Assembly (NCBI GenBank): GCA_002170535.1
Contig: NHDW01000006.1
Coordinates: forward strand, 199,983 to 252,584
Length of the DNA stretch: 52,602 bases
Direction of reading: 5' to 3'
Source of the DNA: Methylococcaceae bacterium TMED69
GTDB taxonomy: Bacteria > Pseudomonadota > Gammaproteobacteria > Ga0077536
Shown: one piece after another, positions 22,146-32,013 of the stretch
How the letters are laid out: the number at the start of each line of letters is the position of its first letter
How positions within the stretch are numbered: position 1 is the stretch's first letter
Program-made: the position numbers and the translations under genes
Notes under the pieces: generated by a model
Told to the model about the DNA's origin: nothing
Database searches by the model: none
The model's input: only the letters and a program-made list of their open reading frames with translations

Positions 22146-22872
22146 TACACTTCTCTGGAGCCGATGTTTTATTACTTTTATTATAACCAATAGGTTTTCT
22201 TTGTTCAATCTCGTTTAAATAATTTTTTAATCTTACCTGCGAGCCGTCTATCAAAACATATGTGGCGTGCTCAACCCAGTCTCCAGTGTTGACGTATGTT
22301 CTTATCCTTTCGTTTTCATCAATCCAGATTAAAGCCTCTGGAGAATGTGTGTGACCCATGATAAAAACATCTTTGTCTCCATTGTGTCTCATTATATCTC
22401 TAATGTGTTTAATTCTTTTTTTTCTTGTCTTAAAGAAATCTATAAAAGCATTAGTGTTCCAATTAAGAGCTCTTTCAAACCAATCGCCAATCAGAGCCAC
22501 TATTTTCATCGTAAATCTTTTTTGTAAAAATCCTCCTTCGTATTGGTCTCCATGTTCGACGGCAAAAGTTCTTCCGTTTTCTTCAAATTCATATCTTTTT
22601 GTAAATTTTATATTTCCAATAGAGGCATCAACCCAAGCTTCAAAGGCTCTGTCATGATTTCCTACAACATAAATAATTGGTTTATCAATGATTTGTAATA
22701 CAGAAAGTATTTTTTTAGTATCCTCTGTAAACCTAGGAACTTTAAGAAATTCTATTATATCGCCGGCCAAGATAAGCTCGTCGAAATCCTTTTCCGTTAA
22801 AAGAGATATTAACATATCTTCTCGGGAGAAAGTAGAACCTAAATGTAAATCAGAAATTATTAATCTTTTCAT
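22123..22872 (-). CDS. Calcineurin-like metallophosphoesterase, LpxH-like
   Basis: 249 residues with the full set of metal motifs in order: ISDLHLGS (DxH), LAGDIIEF (GD), VVGNHDRAF (GNHD), VEHGDQYEG and MGHTHSPE (GHTH). The helical insert after VEHGDQ, which carries aromatic residues, resembles LpxH-type UDP-diacylglucosamine pyrophosphatases and their relatives. It hydrolyses a phosphate ester with two metal ions; the substrate may be a nucleotide or lipid precursor. ATGA overlap with the HAD gene upstream. Confidence 0.85.
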   Translation of the reverse strand: MKRLIISDLHLGSTFSREDMLISLLTEKDFDELILAGDIIEFLKVPRFTEDTKKILSVLQIIDKPIIYVVGNHDRAFEAWVDASIGNIKFTKRYEFEENGRTFAVEHGDQYEGGFLQKRFTMKIVALIGDWFERALNWNTNAFIDFFKTRKKRIKHIRDIMRHNGDKDVFIMGHTHSPEALIWIDENERIRTYVNTGDWVEHATYVLIDGSQVRLKNYLNEIEQRKPIGYNKSNKTSAPEKCNEFISTK

Positions 22873-23561
22873 ACCAATTCTTTTAATTGCATCAATGATG
22901 AGTCGACAGCAACAGAGCTAGACTCTGGAAAATGCCTAATCCCTATACCTCCTGTGCTTTCGAACATAGAGATATATTTCGCTCTGTCATCTATTAATAC
23001 GCATCTATTATCAGGGAATTGAGGAGGAACTGAACCTTTATCCTTTCTTATAATAACTCTCTCTGAGGGAATTGAGGTGTTTTCTTTGATCCAGTCGTAT
23101 TTTGCTCTAATGCTTTCTTGGTCTACTGGAGCCGACAATATATAGATGTTTTCAAACCCAACTACAGATGCCACCCCTTCTATTAGGGAATCCGCTCCCT
23201 GTGCCTTTGGCAAATTAAACCAATGATCGTAATTTTGAACTACCGGTAAAAATTGATACCTCTTTATTAGCAGTTCCCAATTTGTCATTTCCTCCTTAGC
23301 GTCTTTTTTTATCATCAATTCAGCCATGAAGTTTTTTGTAATTGGAAACACTCTGTCAGAACCTTTGTATTCCTTAACCTTTTTAAGTTTTTTGGCTCTA
23401 GAATTTCTGTATTCAATGTCACCAGAAATATCCCTGTTTAGAGCGTTTACTAATCCTTCTGAAAAATCAACTAAAACTCCGTCCATATCTAAAAAAACCA
23501 AAGTTTTGACCTCGCTTCCCTGGTCCATGTAGTTTCTCCATGATTCCATCAATTGCTTCAT
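22869..23561 (-). CDS. HAD-superfamily 5'(3')-nucleotidase-like, with tag-like N-terminus
   Basis: 230 residues. VFLDMDGVLVDF at about 21-32 carries the catalytic DxD of HAD phosphatases, IYILSAP the second motif and CVLIDDRAKYI the acidic third. The size and cap fit 5'(3')-deoxyribonucleotidases of phages. The first 15 residues, MKQLMESWRNYMDQG, resemble a third class of short N-terminal tag (L-x4-W-x2-(F/Y)-(L/M)), also seen in the 2H gene. ATGA overlaps on both sides. Confidence 0.8.
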   Translation of the reverse strand: MKQLMESWRNYMDQGSEVKTLVFLDMDGVLVDFSEGLVNALNRDISGDIEYRNSRAKKLKKVKEYKGSDRVFPITKNFMAELMIKKDAKEEMTNWELLIKRYQFLPVVQNYDHWFNLPKAQGADSLIEGVASVVGFENIYILSAPVDQESIRAKYDWIKENTSIPSERVIIRKDKGSVPPQFPDNRCVLIDDRAKYISMFESTGGIGIRHFPESSSVAVDSSLMQLKELV

Positions 23562-24253
23562 TTATTAAGTCCTGCCAGTCTGTTCCATCTTTCCATAATC
23601 GGATTACCCTGACTATTTGGAATAATAACAGCCCACTTAGGATTATCTACACCGCCCCAAGCTGTGGCCTTTGGTACCTGTTCACTCGGAAACGAAATGC
23701 CTCCAACCTCAGACAGTGCAAACCCGCCGGGAAAAGCGGTTGCAAGAGCATAAAGGTTCCCAGCTTCTTTTGCTGCAGACAACTCTTCATTGTTATCTAC
23801 AAACTCATTCTGCTCCGGAGAAGATCTGGTAGGATCATAAGGAAAAACCAAAACAGTTGTTTCATCTGTTTGAAAATCCTCAACGGATTGAGTTGTGTGG
23901 ACCTCTGCAATAGGAACCGGCACCATTTTTTTCTGAGCTGGATCGAAATCTTCCTTTGTTCCTGGCTTAACAGTTGCATCTGCAAACTGCATTGCAACAT
24001 CAAACGGCGCCACTAGCAAATAACCCCCGCCTGGAAAATTAGCAGGAATTCCACCGCCTCCTTCTGGAATGTCAGCACTGACAAGAAAATCATTAATCAT
24101 ACTGGGAGTAATCCCTCCAGAAAACACAGATCCCTTTCCTGGGCTTCCGTGAGTACCAATGTGATCATATACCATTTTGCTTGAAACTACAATTTTTCCA
24201 TCTTCACGATGAATGGTTGTAAAATTTCCACGGTTTCTAATGTGATTGCTCAT
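23558..24253 (-). CDS. Unknown protein with C-terminal ERWNxLAG motif
   Basis: 231 residues, Gly/Pro-rich and beta-like (HGSPGKGSVFSGG, ADIPEGGGGIPANFPGGG). No known family. It ends NPIMERWNRLAGLNK; the ParB-like protein at the right edge of the window ends in almost the same way (VLERWNKLAG). The shared tail may be a docking or packaging peptide. ATGA overlaps with both neighbours. Confidence 0.6.
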   Translation of the reverse strand: MSNHIRNRGNFTTIHREDGKIVVSSKMVYDHIGTHGSPGKGSVFSGGITPSMINDFLVSADIPEGGGGIPANFPGGGYLLVAPFDVAMQFADATVKPGTKEDFDPAQKKMVPVPIAEVHTTQSVEDFQTDETTVLVFPYDPTRSSPEQNEFVDNNEELSAAKEAGNLYALATAFPGGFALSEVGGISFPSEQVPKATAWGGVDNPKWAVIIPNSQGNPIMERWNRLAGLNK

Positions 24254-24840
24254 AGGTTTATCTCCTTTCCACCCCGGATGTTGGCTATTGAGTCTCCGGG
24301 ATTACCTGTTAAGTTTGTTAGCGAAATATGAAAAATTCTTCCGGATTCTCTAGGTTCTAATTCTGAGGCCGCTGATACATCTTTTTTGTCTAGACCCGTC
24401 ATTTCATAGAGGTTCGATAAAAATTTATTCATATCTCCTGAATTGACTATTTTTATGTAGGTAGAAATTTTCTCTCCTTCAGATTTAATTCCTAATTCTC
24501 CAAACTCCAAAAATGGAGGAAATAAAGATTTTGATTTTTCAGACTTAAAAAATTTCTTAAGTGCTTTATCTCCCCTCAGGGGAATACCCTTGGAATCGAA
24601 TAAAGATTTTGAATAAATCATTTTTGGAATTGATTGATGAAGAAGAGTTACGTGAAGATTTCTTACTGGCTTCTGACCCGGATAGATCGACACAATTTTT
24701 TCTTGTAGCTCTCTTAGGAAATCATTATCAGATGGTTTAATTTGAATAATACCCGTAAATTTTCTCGGAAGCTCTGAACTAGTTAAAAGAAAAGATCCTT
24801 CGCTCAGAAAACTTTTCCATGTTCCAATGAGGTCCTGCAT
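24250..24840 (-). CDS. 2H phosphoesterase-like protein with N-terminal tag
   Basis: 196 residues. Two H-x-(S/T)-x motifs, NLHVTLLHQ near residue 61 and IFHISLTNL near 170, are the catalytic pair of the 2H (LigT/cyclic phosphodiesterase) fold, and their spacing fits. The N-terminus MQDLIGTWKSFLSEG ends in an LSE site like the other tags. Members cut or form 2',3'-cyclic phosphates; phage Acb1 of this fold destroys CBASS signal molecules, so an anti-defence role is possible. First gene of its operon, with a promoter just upstream. Confidence 0.75.
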   Translation of the reverse strand: MQDLIGTWKSFLSEGSFLLTSSELPRKFTGIIQIKPSDNDFLRELQEKIVSIYPGQKPVRNLHVTLLHQSIPKMIYSKSLFDSKGIPLRGDKALKKFFKSEKSKSLFPPFLEFGELGIKSEGEKISTYIKIVNSGDMNKFLSNLYEMTGLDKKDVSAASELEPRESGRIFHISLTNLTGNPGDSIANIRGGKEINL

Positions 24841-24858
24841 TGTTTCTCCTGTTTTTGG

Positions 24859-24887
24859 AATATATAATAATTTATCCCGATAAACAA
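24859..24887 (-). promoter_or_regulatory. Sigma-70-type promoter of the 24840-20361 unit
   Basis: On the minus strand TTGTTT is followed after 17 bases by TATATT, then AGGAG just ahead of the 2H gene. With no terminator before 20361, this one promoter could serve the five-gene coupled operon, the FKBP, tRNA-Thr and the structured RNA. Confidence 0.65.
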
Positions 24888-24927
24888 TGTCCTACACAAA
24901 TTTTAATAATTTTATTGTTTTTTTAAT

Positions 24928-25014
24928 TGGTACCTGAGGCGGGACTTGAACCCGCATGATCATTCGATCGAGAGATTTTAAGTCTCTTGTGTCTACCAAT
25001 TCCACCACTCAGGC
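24928..25014 (-). tRNA. tRNA-Leu (anticodon TAA)
   Basis: Class II tRNA with acceptor GCCTGAG/CTCAGGT, anticodon stem AGAGA/TCTCT and loop CTTAAAA, long variable arm, discriminator A and encoded CCA. It reads UUA, the main leucine codon of AT-rich genomes. G1 faces U72. Confidence 0.95.
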
Positions 25015-25027
25015 GAACATCTATATT

Positions 25028-25225
25028 TTACACGTCTTCGGAGGTTTGTTCAAACTCTGACGCTAATTCTTTAATAATAGTTGATGCCTCGGTGGTGAAC
25101 ATATCTGGCCAGAAGGCATGCAGAAATACACACAGAGCCGCCTTCTGTATCTTATAGTAGTAGGTCATGGCTTGCATGAAGTGTTGCGTATATGACATGC
25201 TTGTGGACTTTAAATGTTTGAACAT
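25028..25225 (-). CDS. Small protein of DUF6356 type
   Basis: 65 residues from ATG 25225. The track start at 25288 would place a strong terminator hairpin inside the coding region, so the later start is better. The pattern SMSYTQHFMQAM, LCVFLHAFWPDMFTTEASTI, with a hydrophobic helix and HAF-P followed by TTAS, matches the small membrane-associated DUF6356 proteins of bacteria. Function unknown. It lies 13 bases before tRNA-Leu. Confidence 0.65.
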   Translation of the reverse strand: MFKHLKSTSMSYTQHFMQAMTYYYKIQKAALCVFLHAFWPDMFTTEASTIIKELASEFEQTSEDV

Positions 25226-25249
25226 ACTTTTAAATATACTGTCACAAAA

Positions 25250-25280
25250 GAAAAAACCCATGTTAATAATAACATGGGTT
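25250..25280 (-). terminator. Rho-independent terminator
   Basis: AACCCATGTTA and TAACATGGGTT form an 11-bp stem around TTAT, followed on the minus strand by TTTTTTC. It ends the transcript coming from the lipoprotein genes upstream. Confidence 0.88.
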
Positions 25281-25282
25281 GA

Positions 25283-25427
25283 AAACACTGGGAGGGGGTA
25301 AACGTGTTTTTTAGTTTTGAATCTATGTGATTCACTTATTTATTTTATAATCAATAATTCGTAGCTTAGTGTATCAAGAACTTATTATTTGTTAAAAAAT
25401 AATTTAATGGGAGGGGTTACTAATCTT
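25283..25427. other. Non-coding spacer with two GGGAGGGG copies
   Basis: No gene on either strand. The plus strand carries CTGGGAGGGGGTAA and AATGGGAGGGGTTA about 115 bases apart, in an otherwise AT-rich spacer. They could be strand-specific signals or remains of a duplicated 3' end; nothing else is seen. Confidence 0.5.
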
Positions 25428-25727
25428 TTATTCTGCTTCGTTTTCATTTGAATTGCTATTTTCGTTGACGTTCACCTGGTTTGCTTTTTCTGTATTTTTT
25501 TCCGCGGTGTTCAATTCTGTATTTGTGTTTTCTGTCTGTACATTCTTGTTTGCTACCTGTGTAGTCTGGGTAGCTTGAGTATTATCAGCATCAGTTGTTG
25601 CGGTTGTTTCCGCAGTTTGTTCGGTACTGACTACCTCTGTATTTTCCTGAGTTTCAACGGTTGTTTCCGTTGTTTCGTTTTCTGTGTTTGAGCATGCTAC
25701 CATTGCCACTAAGATCATCATTCGCAT
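25428..25727 (-). CDS. Low-complexity Thr/Asn/Glu-rich lipoprotein
   Basis: 99 residues. MRMMILVAMVACS is a minimal lipoprotein signal with the lipobox Cys at position 12. The mature part is almost only Thr, Glu, Asn, Gln and Val (TETTVETQENTEVVSTEQ and similar), so it is probably disordered and extended. It may coat or extend from the host envelope, for example to block re-infection. The ribosome binding site GGAG is clear. Confidence 0.7.
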   Translation of the reverse strand: MRMMILVAMVACSNTENETTETTVETQENTEVVSTEQTAETTATTDADNTQATQTTQVANKNVQTENTNTELNTAEKNTEKANQVNVNENSNSNENEAE

Positions 25728-25785
25728 TTGCGTTCTCCTTTTGTTTTGATCGTTAATTATATAGTTTATTAGATAAAATCCGTTT

Positions 25786-26688
25786 TTATTCTAAATGTGC
25801 GGTTCCTACGACTTCCCATATCATATGGGATTGAAACCATCCGTTAAAGTTTATTGCCTCTCTATAATCTGTTTTGTGTCTAATTAAATGTACCGCTGCT
25901 AGCGACCACGATGGATAACTTTGAAAATATGTTCCTGGAAAATTCATGTATCCTACGTCGTTTGCCATGCAAGAAACAGCTCCATAATACTGGGTACCAT
26001 CTGGTGAATATACTGCAACAATGATTTCGAACTGTGAATTTGGAACAACTGGAGCCCATGTAAAATATGTGTTTGATTTACTTATCGTGGCATCAAACGC
26101 ATAGCTTGGATCAACCCACAACATAGTGTAAGGCTCTATACTATCAAACCCTTCAATTGTTGTAAATGCGTTTTCAATATTACCGTGCTCCGTAACAACA
26201 GAATAATTAGAATTTCTAATATACTGATATTCTAGCAGGTTAACATTGGTCCATTGTCCTAATCCAGAGGGTGAAAGCAAAATATCGTTAAAATAAGCCG
26301 GCTGAGTGGATGTCAAAGGTTGAGAACTAACATGGGTGTTATAGATATTTGTTGTACAAGAATCAACAGGTGTAAGATATTCAAGATAATTTCCACTAGT
26401 TGGTTGATGTAGCTTAAGCTCTGCGGAAATATCAAATTCTCCCGCCTCGCCTACACATGCTGGGCATGCTATCTGCCTAAAATGAATTTCGCCAAAACCA
26501 ATTGTTAGGTTAGAAATTTCAGTGTCTGGCTCTTCAACATTACTCTCCGTGTCTGCCGCATCACCGGTGTGGTTTTGATCTGTTGCCGTCGCAGTCTCAT
26601 CACTTTCTTCTTGATCGTCTACTCTTTTCATGATCGATACATCTGATGAGCACGAAAATAATAAAGATAGAATTATTGTTCTGATCAT
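25786..26688 (-). CDS. Large lipoprotein
   Basis: 300 residues with the signal MIRTIILSLLFSCSS, lipobox Cys at 13, then an acidic low-complexity linker (about 20-58) and a folded beta-rich part with the pair CPAC near 75 and later lone Cys residues. No family recognised; a surface-exposed domain on the host envelope is likely, perhaps for superinfection exclusion. Confidence 0.65.
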   Translation of the reverse strand: MIRTIILSLLFSCSSDVSIMKRVDDQEESDETATATDQNHTGDAADTESNVEEPDTEISNLTIGFGEIHFRQIACPACVGEAGEFDISAELKLHQPTSGNYLEYLTPVDSCTTNIYNTHVSSQPLTSTQPAYFNDILLSPSGLGQWTNVNLLEYQYIRNSNYSVVTEHGNIENAFTTIEGFDSIEPYTMLWVDPSYAFDATISKSNTYFTWAPVVPNSQFEIIVAVYSPDGTQYYGAVSCMANDVGYMNFPGTYFQSYPSWSLAAVHLIRHKTDYREAINFNGWFQSHMIWEVVGTAHLE

Positions 26689-26703
26689 TTTTTCTCCAGT
26701 AAG

Positions 26704-26780
<77 letters not shown>

Positions 26781-26793
26781 GTAACCAACATCC

Positions 26794-26952
26794 TTATTTT
26801 ACACTAAAATAGTTCTTTGTACAAATTACGCAAAATGCCGTGCATATTATTCCAAATACCCAGCTTCCATTAGTAAAGCTATTGATTGCAAAAAAGGCGT
26901 TTATAAACGCGCAAAACAAAGTAAAATTTGGGGATGATAAAAAACCGGTCAT
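26794..26952 (-). CDS. Small membrane protein, missed by ORF track
   Basis: 52 residues from ATG 26952 with AAGGAGAAG just upstream. It contains two hydrophobic stretches (NFTLFCAFINAFFAINSF and WVFGIICTAFCVI) and three Cys. Below the track's length limit. Function unknown; size and topology would allow a holin-like or envelope role. Confidence 0.7.
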   Translation of the reverse strand: MTGFLSSPNFTLFCAFINAFFAINSFTNGSWVFGIICTAFCVICTKNYFSVK

Positions 26953-26966
26953 TGTCTTCTCCTTGA

Positions 26967-27209
26967 CTAATATCTTTTGTTTTTATATTGATTAGGCTGT
27001 ATAACATCTTCTCTTTTAGGAAATTTGTCGCCTAATCTTGGACTAAGATCCTTGCTTTTTGGCTCTATCTCTTTTTTGATCTCTTCCGTTATCTTTCTGT
27101 AAGTAAACATTCCACCTTTCACTACTGCAAAAGCAGCAAGATATATCATAAAGAACAGAAGACATGTTAGAAATATAACTAACACGACCGGTATAATTGG
27201 TTCCCACAT
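26967..27209 (-). CDS. Single-pass membrane protein
   Basis: About 80 residues. One strong membrane helix (IIPVVLVIFLTCLLFFMIYLAA) is followed by a basic cytoplasmic tail. The start is uncertain: ATG 27209 directly follows the ahcY stop, while an in-frame ATG at 27227 overlaps ahcY; neither has a good ribosome binding site, suggesting coupling to ahcY translation. Confidence 0.65.
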   Translation of the reverse strand: MWEPIIPVVLVIFLTCLLFFMIYLAAFAVVKGGMFTYRKITEEIKKEIEPKSKDLSPRLGDKFPKREDVIQPNQYKNKRY

Positions 27210-27210
27210 A

Positions 27211-28515
27211 TTAATATCTGTATTCATCTGACTTATACGGTCCGAAAATAGGAACATTAATGTATTCTGCTTGGTGAGGCTTTAATGTTTCTAATTTTGC
27301 GTTTATATGATTTAAGTGAAGAGCTGCCACTTCTTCATCCAATGTTTTTGGCAAGACGTAAACCTTGTTTTCGTAATTTTTTGAATTGTGAAACATTTCA
27401 ATTTGGGCCAAAACTTGATTTGTAAAAGAGCAGGACATTACAAAGCTTGGATGACCTGTTGCGCATCCTAAGTTCACTAGTCTTCCTTCTGCTAATAAAA
27501 TTATGTTTTTTCCGGCTACCTCATAGCAGTCGACTTGAGGCTTAATATTTGTTTTTTCGCAATGCGCGTCCAGCCAGGCAACATCAATCTCGTTATCAAA
27601 GTGTCCGATGTTACAAACAATAGTGTTGTCATTCATTTCGCAAAAATGTTCATCTCTGACCACGTCTCGATTTCCTGTAGCTGTTACCACAATGTTTGCT
27701 TCTTTAATTGCGTCTGTCATTCTCATAACCTGAAAGCCATCCATGGCAGCCTGTAGGGCGCAGATCGGATCAATCTCTGTTACAATAACTCTACAACCGG
27801 CTGAAGCAAGCGATGCTGCAGAACCTTTTCCAACATCTCCATATCCTGCAACGACAGCAACCTTACCAGCCATCATGATATCTGTTGCTCTACGAATGGC
27901 ATCTACACAAGATTCCTTGCAGCCATACTTGTTGTCAAATTTTGATTTTGTGACAGAATCATTAACGTTTATTGCGGGAAAAGGAAGAATTTTATCACTC
28001 TCAAATTCTCTTAACCTTAATACTCCAGTCGTAGTCTCTTCTGTTACGCCAATAATATCTCCGCAAATTTCTGGATATTTCTCGATAAGGTGCTTTGTTA
28101 AATCCCCACCATCATCTAATATCATGTTTGGACTAGTCCAATTACCTTCGTGGTTATCAAACTTAATAACTTCGTCTAGGCACCGTTCATAATCATCCTC
28201 TGACATTCCTTTCCAAGCAAAAACAGGAATGTGCTTATTTGCTGTATATGCCGCAGCATGATCTTGGGTTGAAAATATATTGCATGTCATCCAGCGGACA
28301 TCTGCTCCAAGTTCAACAAGGGTGTCAATTAAAACTGCGGTTTGAATTGTCATATGTAAGCAGCCGGCGATCTTTGCACCTTTTAAAGGTTTATCAGCAC
28401 CATATTTCTCTTTTAGAGCTATTAAACCAGGCATTTCAGATTCTGCTAACAAAACTTCTTTTGCTCCCCATTCTGATAGTTTTATATCTTTAATTTTGTA
28501 GTCTTTAAAATCCAT
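27211..28515 (-). CDS. ahcY: Adenosylhomocysteinase
   Basis: 434 residues, full length. It hydrolyses S-adenosylhomocysteine, the by-product inhibitor of methyltransferases, to adenosine and homocysteine. Conserved blocks include [26 protein letters not shown], the NAD-binding loop [11 protein letters not shown] near 220, [10 protein letters not shown] and the C-terminal YKSDEYRY, whose Lys/Tyr reach the partner subunit. It follows metH by three bases, so both should be made from one message and together recycle homocysteine. Confidence 0.96.
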   Translation of the reverse strand: MDFKDYKIKDIKLSEWGAKEVLLAESEMPGLIALKEKYGADKPLKGAKIAGCLHMTIQTAVLIDTLVELGADVRWMTCNIFSTQDHAAAYTANKHIPVFAWKGMSEDDYERCLDEVIKFDNHEGNWTSPNMILDDGGDLTKHLIEKYPEICGDIIGVTEETTTGVLRLREFESDKILPFPAINVNDSVTKSKFDNKYGCKESCVDAIRRATDIMMAGKVAVVAGYGDVGKGSAASLASAGCRVIVTEIDPICALQAAMDGFQVMRMTDAIKEANIVVTATGNRDVVRDEHFCEMNDNTIVCNIGHFDNEIDVAWLDAHCEKTNIKPQVDCYEVAGKNIILLAEGRLVNLGCATGHPSFVMSCSFTNQVLAQIEMFHNSKNYENKVYVLPKTLDEEVAALHLNHINAKLETLKPHQAEYINVPIFGPYKSDEYRY

Positions 28516-28518
28516 TTT

Positions 28519-31500
28519 TTACTCCTGTTCTAAATGGCTTCTGTATTTTTTAAAAAGTTCATTTCTTTTCTGTAGATCATCTAAATATTCTTTTGGAAGC
28601 TTGGTGATGCCAAAATATTTAGATTCAGAGCTTGCAAAATACCATCCACATATTGCTGCTTTTGGTATCATTGTTAAACCATCTGTTAGTTTAACTTCGT
28701 TTTTTATTCCAAGCCAATCTACAATTTTAATTTTTTGAGTGTGATCCGGGCAAGCTGGGTATCCAGGAGCAGGACGGATTCCTTTGTAAGATTCTGATAT
28801 TAAATCTTTGTTATCAAAGTGTTCCTCGCTTTCAATATATTTCCAGTGTTTTATTCGGACTTGTTGGTGCAACCACTCTGCTGTTGCCTCGGCAAACCTG
28901 TCACCAAGAGATTGAACCATAATGTTTCTATAATCATCTTGCTCGTTTTTGAATTCTTTCGCTTTTTCATCTATTCCGTTTACCCAAATTGCAAATGTTC
29001 CAAGCCAATCTTCTTCGTGTAAAAAATCACTCAAGCTCATATTTTTTGTAGACGATTTTTTTTGCGGCTGGCGTAAAAAATTGAATGTTTTTTCTTTGCC
29101 CTCCCTGTAAACGGTTACGTCCTCGTTGTTCTTCTTACATCTATCAATTGAAAATGAATACGAAATTGAAACTGTTTTCGACAGTTCGTCAATCATTCTA
29201 TTCGCGTCTTCTAATAAGTTTATTCCAACTTCCTCAGAAAGCTGCTTTGGCTTTAGTCCCCAAGTCATTGCAAACGGAACCCAGTCAATATAATCTCTTA
29301 TTTCTTCGATGCTGGCCACGTCACGGTTTATTCCAGTGGATGCTGGTTTGACAGCTTCAGACTCTAGGCGATACCGATTACCGCGAGAAATCTCTAAAGG
29401 AAAGTATTTTCTATTATTAGGCTTTCTTGAATTTCTAATCTTTTCATACTTCTTTATGATTTCTTTAAAAGCTTCGTCGTTTGTGAGAACATTATTTACT
29501 TCAGATACTGCAACGCTAGCGTTTCTAATATACACAGTGTTCTTGTATTTCGGAGCAATCCTTGTAGCAGTATGGACCTTTGATGTCGTTGCTCCGCCTA
29601 TCAATAAAGGAACTGGATAGTTTTCTTTTTCGAGCGCTGCTGCAACTTTTACCATTTCGTCTAGACTAGGAGTAATAAGCCCACTTAACCCGATCGCATC
29701 AACTTTATGACTTATTGCCTCTTCGATTATTTTTTCTGTTGGTACCATAACTCCTAAATCTATAACTTCATATCCGTTGCACTGAAGAACAACACCAACA
29801 ATATTCTTTCCAATATCGTGGACATCCCCTTTTACAGTAGCCATTAATATTTTCCCTCGAGACGCTGACCCTCCATCTTTTTCCATATATGGCTCTAACC
29901 AAGCTACGGCTTTTTTCATAACTCGGGCTGATTTAACTACCTGAGGCAGAAACATTTTTCCAGACCCAAAAAGATCTCCAACTATGTTCATGCCGTCCAT
30001 TAGCGGACCTTCAACTATCTCTATGGCATTAGGATTTTTATTGTAACACTCCTCAACATCTTCTAAAATATATCTGTCAATTCCATTTACCAGAGCGTGT
30101 TCTATTCTTTTCGCGGGTGATTCTGCTCTCCACTCTTCGTTTGTTTTCCTTTCTCCAGATTTTTTACCACTGGTTTCTTGTGCTAATTCTAGCAAGAGTG
30201 AGCTTGCGTCTGGGTTTTTGTTTAGGATTGCATCCTCTACTATTTTTCTGTGTCCCTTGTCAATGCTTTCGTATATTGTTAATTGCCCCGCATTGACTAT
30301 TGCCATATCAAGACCAGCTTTCACGGCATGATACAAGAAAACAGAGTGCATTATTTCCCTTACATAAGGATTTCCTCTAAAAGAGAAAGATAGGTTGGAC
30401 AAACCTCCTGACACTTTGGCTCCTGGAAGTTGTTTCTTTATCCACTCTGTTGCGTTAATAAAGTCTACAGCATAATTGTCGTGTTCTGATATTCCTGTTG
30501 CAATTGCAAATATATTTGGATCAAATATAATGTCGCTTGGAGCAATTCCGTTTTCTACCAATAGCCAATACGCTCTAGAGCATATCTCTTTTTTTCTTTC
30601 GAGGCTGTCCGCTTGCCCACTTTCATCAAAAGCCATTACTACAAAAGCGTGGCCGCATGAGACGATTTCTTTTGCCTGTTCTAGAAAACTTTGTTCTCCC
30701 TCTTTTAAAGAAATTGAATTTACAATTCCCCTCCCCTGGAGCCATCTCATGCATGTTCTTAAAATATCCCATTTAGAAGAATCTACCATAATTGGAACAC
30801 GAGATATCTCTGGTTCAGATGCTATTAATTTTATAAAGTTTAGCATCTCCTCCTTTGAATCAAGAAGTCCGTCATCCATGTTGATGTCTATTATTTGCGC
30901 GCCATTGGCTATCTGTCTTTTCGCTATCTGCAAGGCATCGTCATACCTTTTTTCCTTGATACATTTTCTAAACCTTGATGAGCCAGTAACATTTGTTCTT
31001 TCGCCAATGTTGATGAAATTTTTTCCATCGCAGGAATATTCCTCTAAACCAGATAGCTTTAAGGTTTTTTCAAAAGGAACGCGAGTTGATTTTGGCTGCA
31101 TCTTTTTTACTGTCTTTGCAATTTTCGAAATGTGTTCAGGAGTAGTTCCACAGCAGCCTCCAATAATGTTTAAACCACTGTTTTTAGCCATTTTCCTAAT
31201 CATAGCCGCCATTTCATCGGGAGACTGGTCGTATTCTCCTAGCTCATTGGGCAAACCAGCGTTTGGATGTGCTGAAATGGCACATGAGCTTACTTCTGAT
31301 AACCTGGAGACATATGGTGCCATCTGTTCTGTACCTAGAGCGCAATTTAGACCAACCGACACTGGGTTTGCATGTTTGACGGATTGCCAAAATGCCTCTA
31401 CAGTCTGACCAGAAAGCGTCCTTCCAGATGCATCAACTATGGTTCCTGAAATCATAAGAGGAATTGTTTTTGAAATACTTCTAACTGCTTCAATTGCGGC

Positions 31501-32013
31501 TTTTGCGTTCAGAGTATCAAATATTGTTTCAATCATTATTAGGTCACAACCACCCTTTATTAGGTTTTCAGCTGCGGCTCTATAGCTTTTAAAAAGACCA
31601 TTATATGTAATATTTCTAAAAGCGGGATCCAGCACATCTGGAGACATTGACAGGGTCCTTGATGTCGGCCCTAGTACTCCTGCAACCAACGCATCGTATT
31701 TGTTAGCAATAGTTCTTGCCAACTTTGCGGCTTTGTAATTAAGCAAATCTATTGCTTCGTTACTTAGGTCATAATCTTCTGCAGAAACATAATTCGCGTT
31801 AAAAGTATTTGTTTCAATGATATCTGCACCAGCTTTTAAATAGTCCTCGTGAATAGACTTTATTACCTCTGGGCAAGTCAAACAAAGTATATCATTGAAT
31901 CCCTCACAGTTTTTTTCCTCGTACGAGAAAAAGGACGGATCAACTTTTCTCTTTTGTATCTCCGTTCCCATTGCTCCATCGAGTATGTAAATCTTTTTAT
32001 TAAAATCTACCAT
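28519..32013 (-). CDS. metH: Cobalamin-dependent methionine synthase
   Basis: 1164 residues from ATG 32013; the track start lies inside the previous gene. All modules are present in order: homocysteine domain with zinc ligands ([17 protein letters not shown]), pterin domain ([21 protein letters not shown]), helical cap, B12 domain with DVHDIGKN (the cobalt-ligand His) and GGATTS, and the activation domain with [12 protein letters not shown]. It transfers methyl from 5-methyl-THF to homocysteine. No truncation or loss of key residues is seen. Placement between a QueF-like gene and ahcY gives a methionine-SAM recycling cluster. Such a long metabolic gene in a phage is rare. Confidence 0.96.
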   Translation of the reverse strand: MVDFNKKIYILDGAMGTEIQKRKVDPSFFSYEEKNCEGFNDILCLTCPEVIKSIHEDYLKAGADIIETNTFNANYVSAEDYDLSNEAIDLLNYKAAKLARTIANKYDALVAGVLGPTSRTLSMSPDVLDPAFRNITYNGLFKSYRAAAENLIKGGCDLIMIETIFDTLNAKAAIEAVRSISKTIPLMISGTIVDASGRTLSGQTVEAFWQSVKHANPVSVGLNCALGTEQMAPYVSRLSEVSSCAISAHPNAGLPNELGEYDQSPDEMAAMIRKMAKNSGLNIIGGCCGTTPEHISKIAKTVKKMQPKSTRVPFEKTLKLSGLEEYSCDGKNFINIGERTNVTGSSRFRKCIKEKRYDDALQIAKRQIANGAQIIDINMDDGLLDSKEEMLNFIKLIASEPEISRVPIMVDSSKWDILRTCMRWLQGRGIVNSISLKEGEQSFLEQAKEIVSCGHAFVVMAFDESGQADSLERKKEICSRAYWLLVENGIAPSDIIFDPNIFAIATGISEHDNYAVDFINATEWIKKQLPGAKVSGGLSNLSFSFRGNPYVREIMHSVFLYHAVKAGLDMAIVNAGQLTIYESIDKGHRKIVEDAILNKNPDASSLLLELAQETSGKKSGERKTNEEWRAESPAKRIEHALVNGIDRYILEDVEECYNKNPNAIEIVEGPLMDGMNIVGDLFGSGKMFLPQVVKSARVMKKAVAWLEPYMEKDGGSASRGKILMATVKGDVHDIGKNIVGVVLQCNGYEVIDLGVMVPTEKIIEEAISHKVDAIGLSGLITPSLDEMVKVAAALEKENYPVPLLIGGATTSKVHTATRIAPKYKNTVYIRNASVAVSEVNNVLTNDEAFKEIIKKYEKIRNSRKPNNRKYFPLEISRGNRYRLESEAVKPASTGINRDVASIEEIRDYIDWVPFAMTWGLKPKQLSEEVGINLLEDANRMIDELSKTVSISYSFSIDRCKKNNEDVTVYREGKEKTFNFLRQPQKKSSTKNMSLSDFLHEEDWLGTFAIWVNGIDEKAKEFKNEQDDYRNIMVQSLGDRFAEATAEWLHQQVRIKHWKYIESEEHFDNKDLISESYKGIRPAPGYPACPDHTQKIKIVDWLGIKNEVKLTDGLTMIPKAAICGWYFASSESKYFGITKLPKEYLDDLQKRNELFKKYRSHLEQE

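Noticed and set aside
30476-31408. 310-aa plus-strand ORF
   Set aside because: It lies entirely antisense to metH, has no family motifs and a serine-rich composition typical of a shadow frame.
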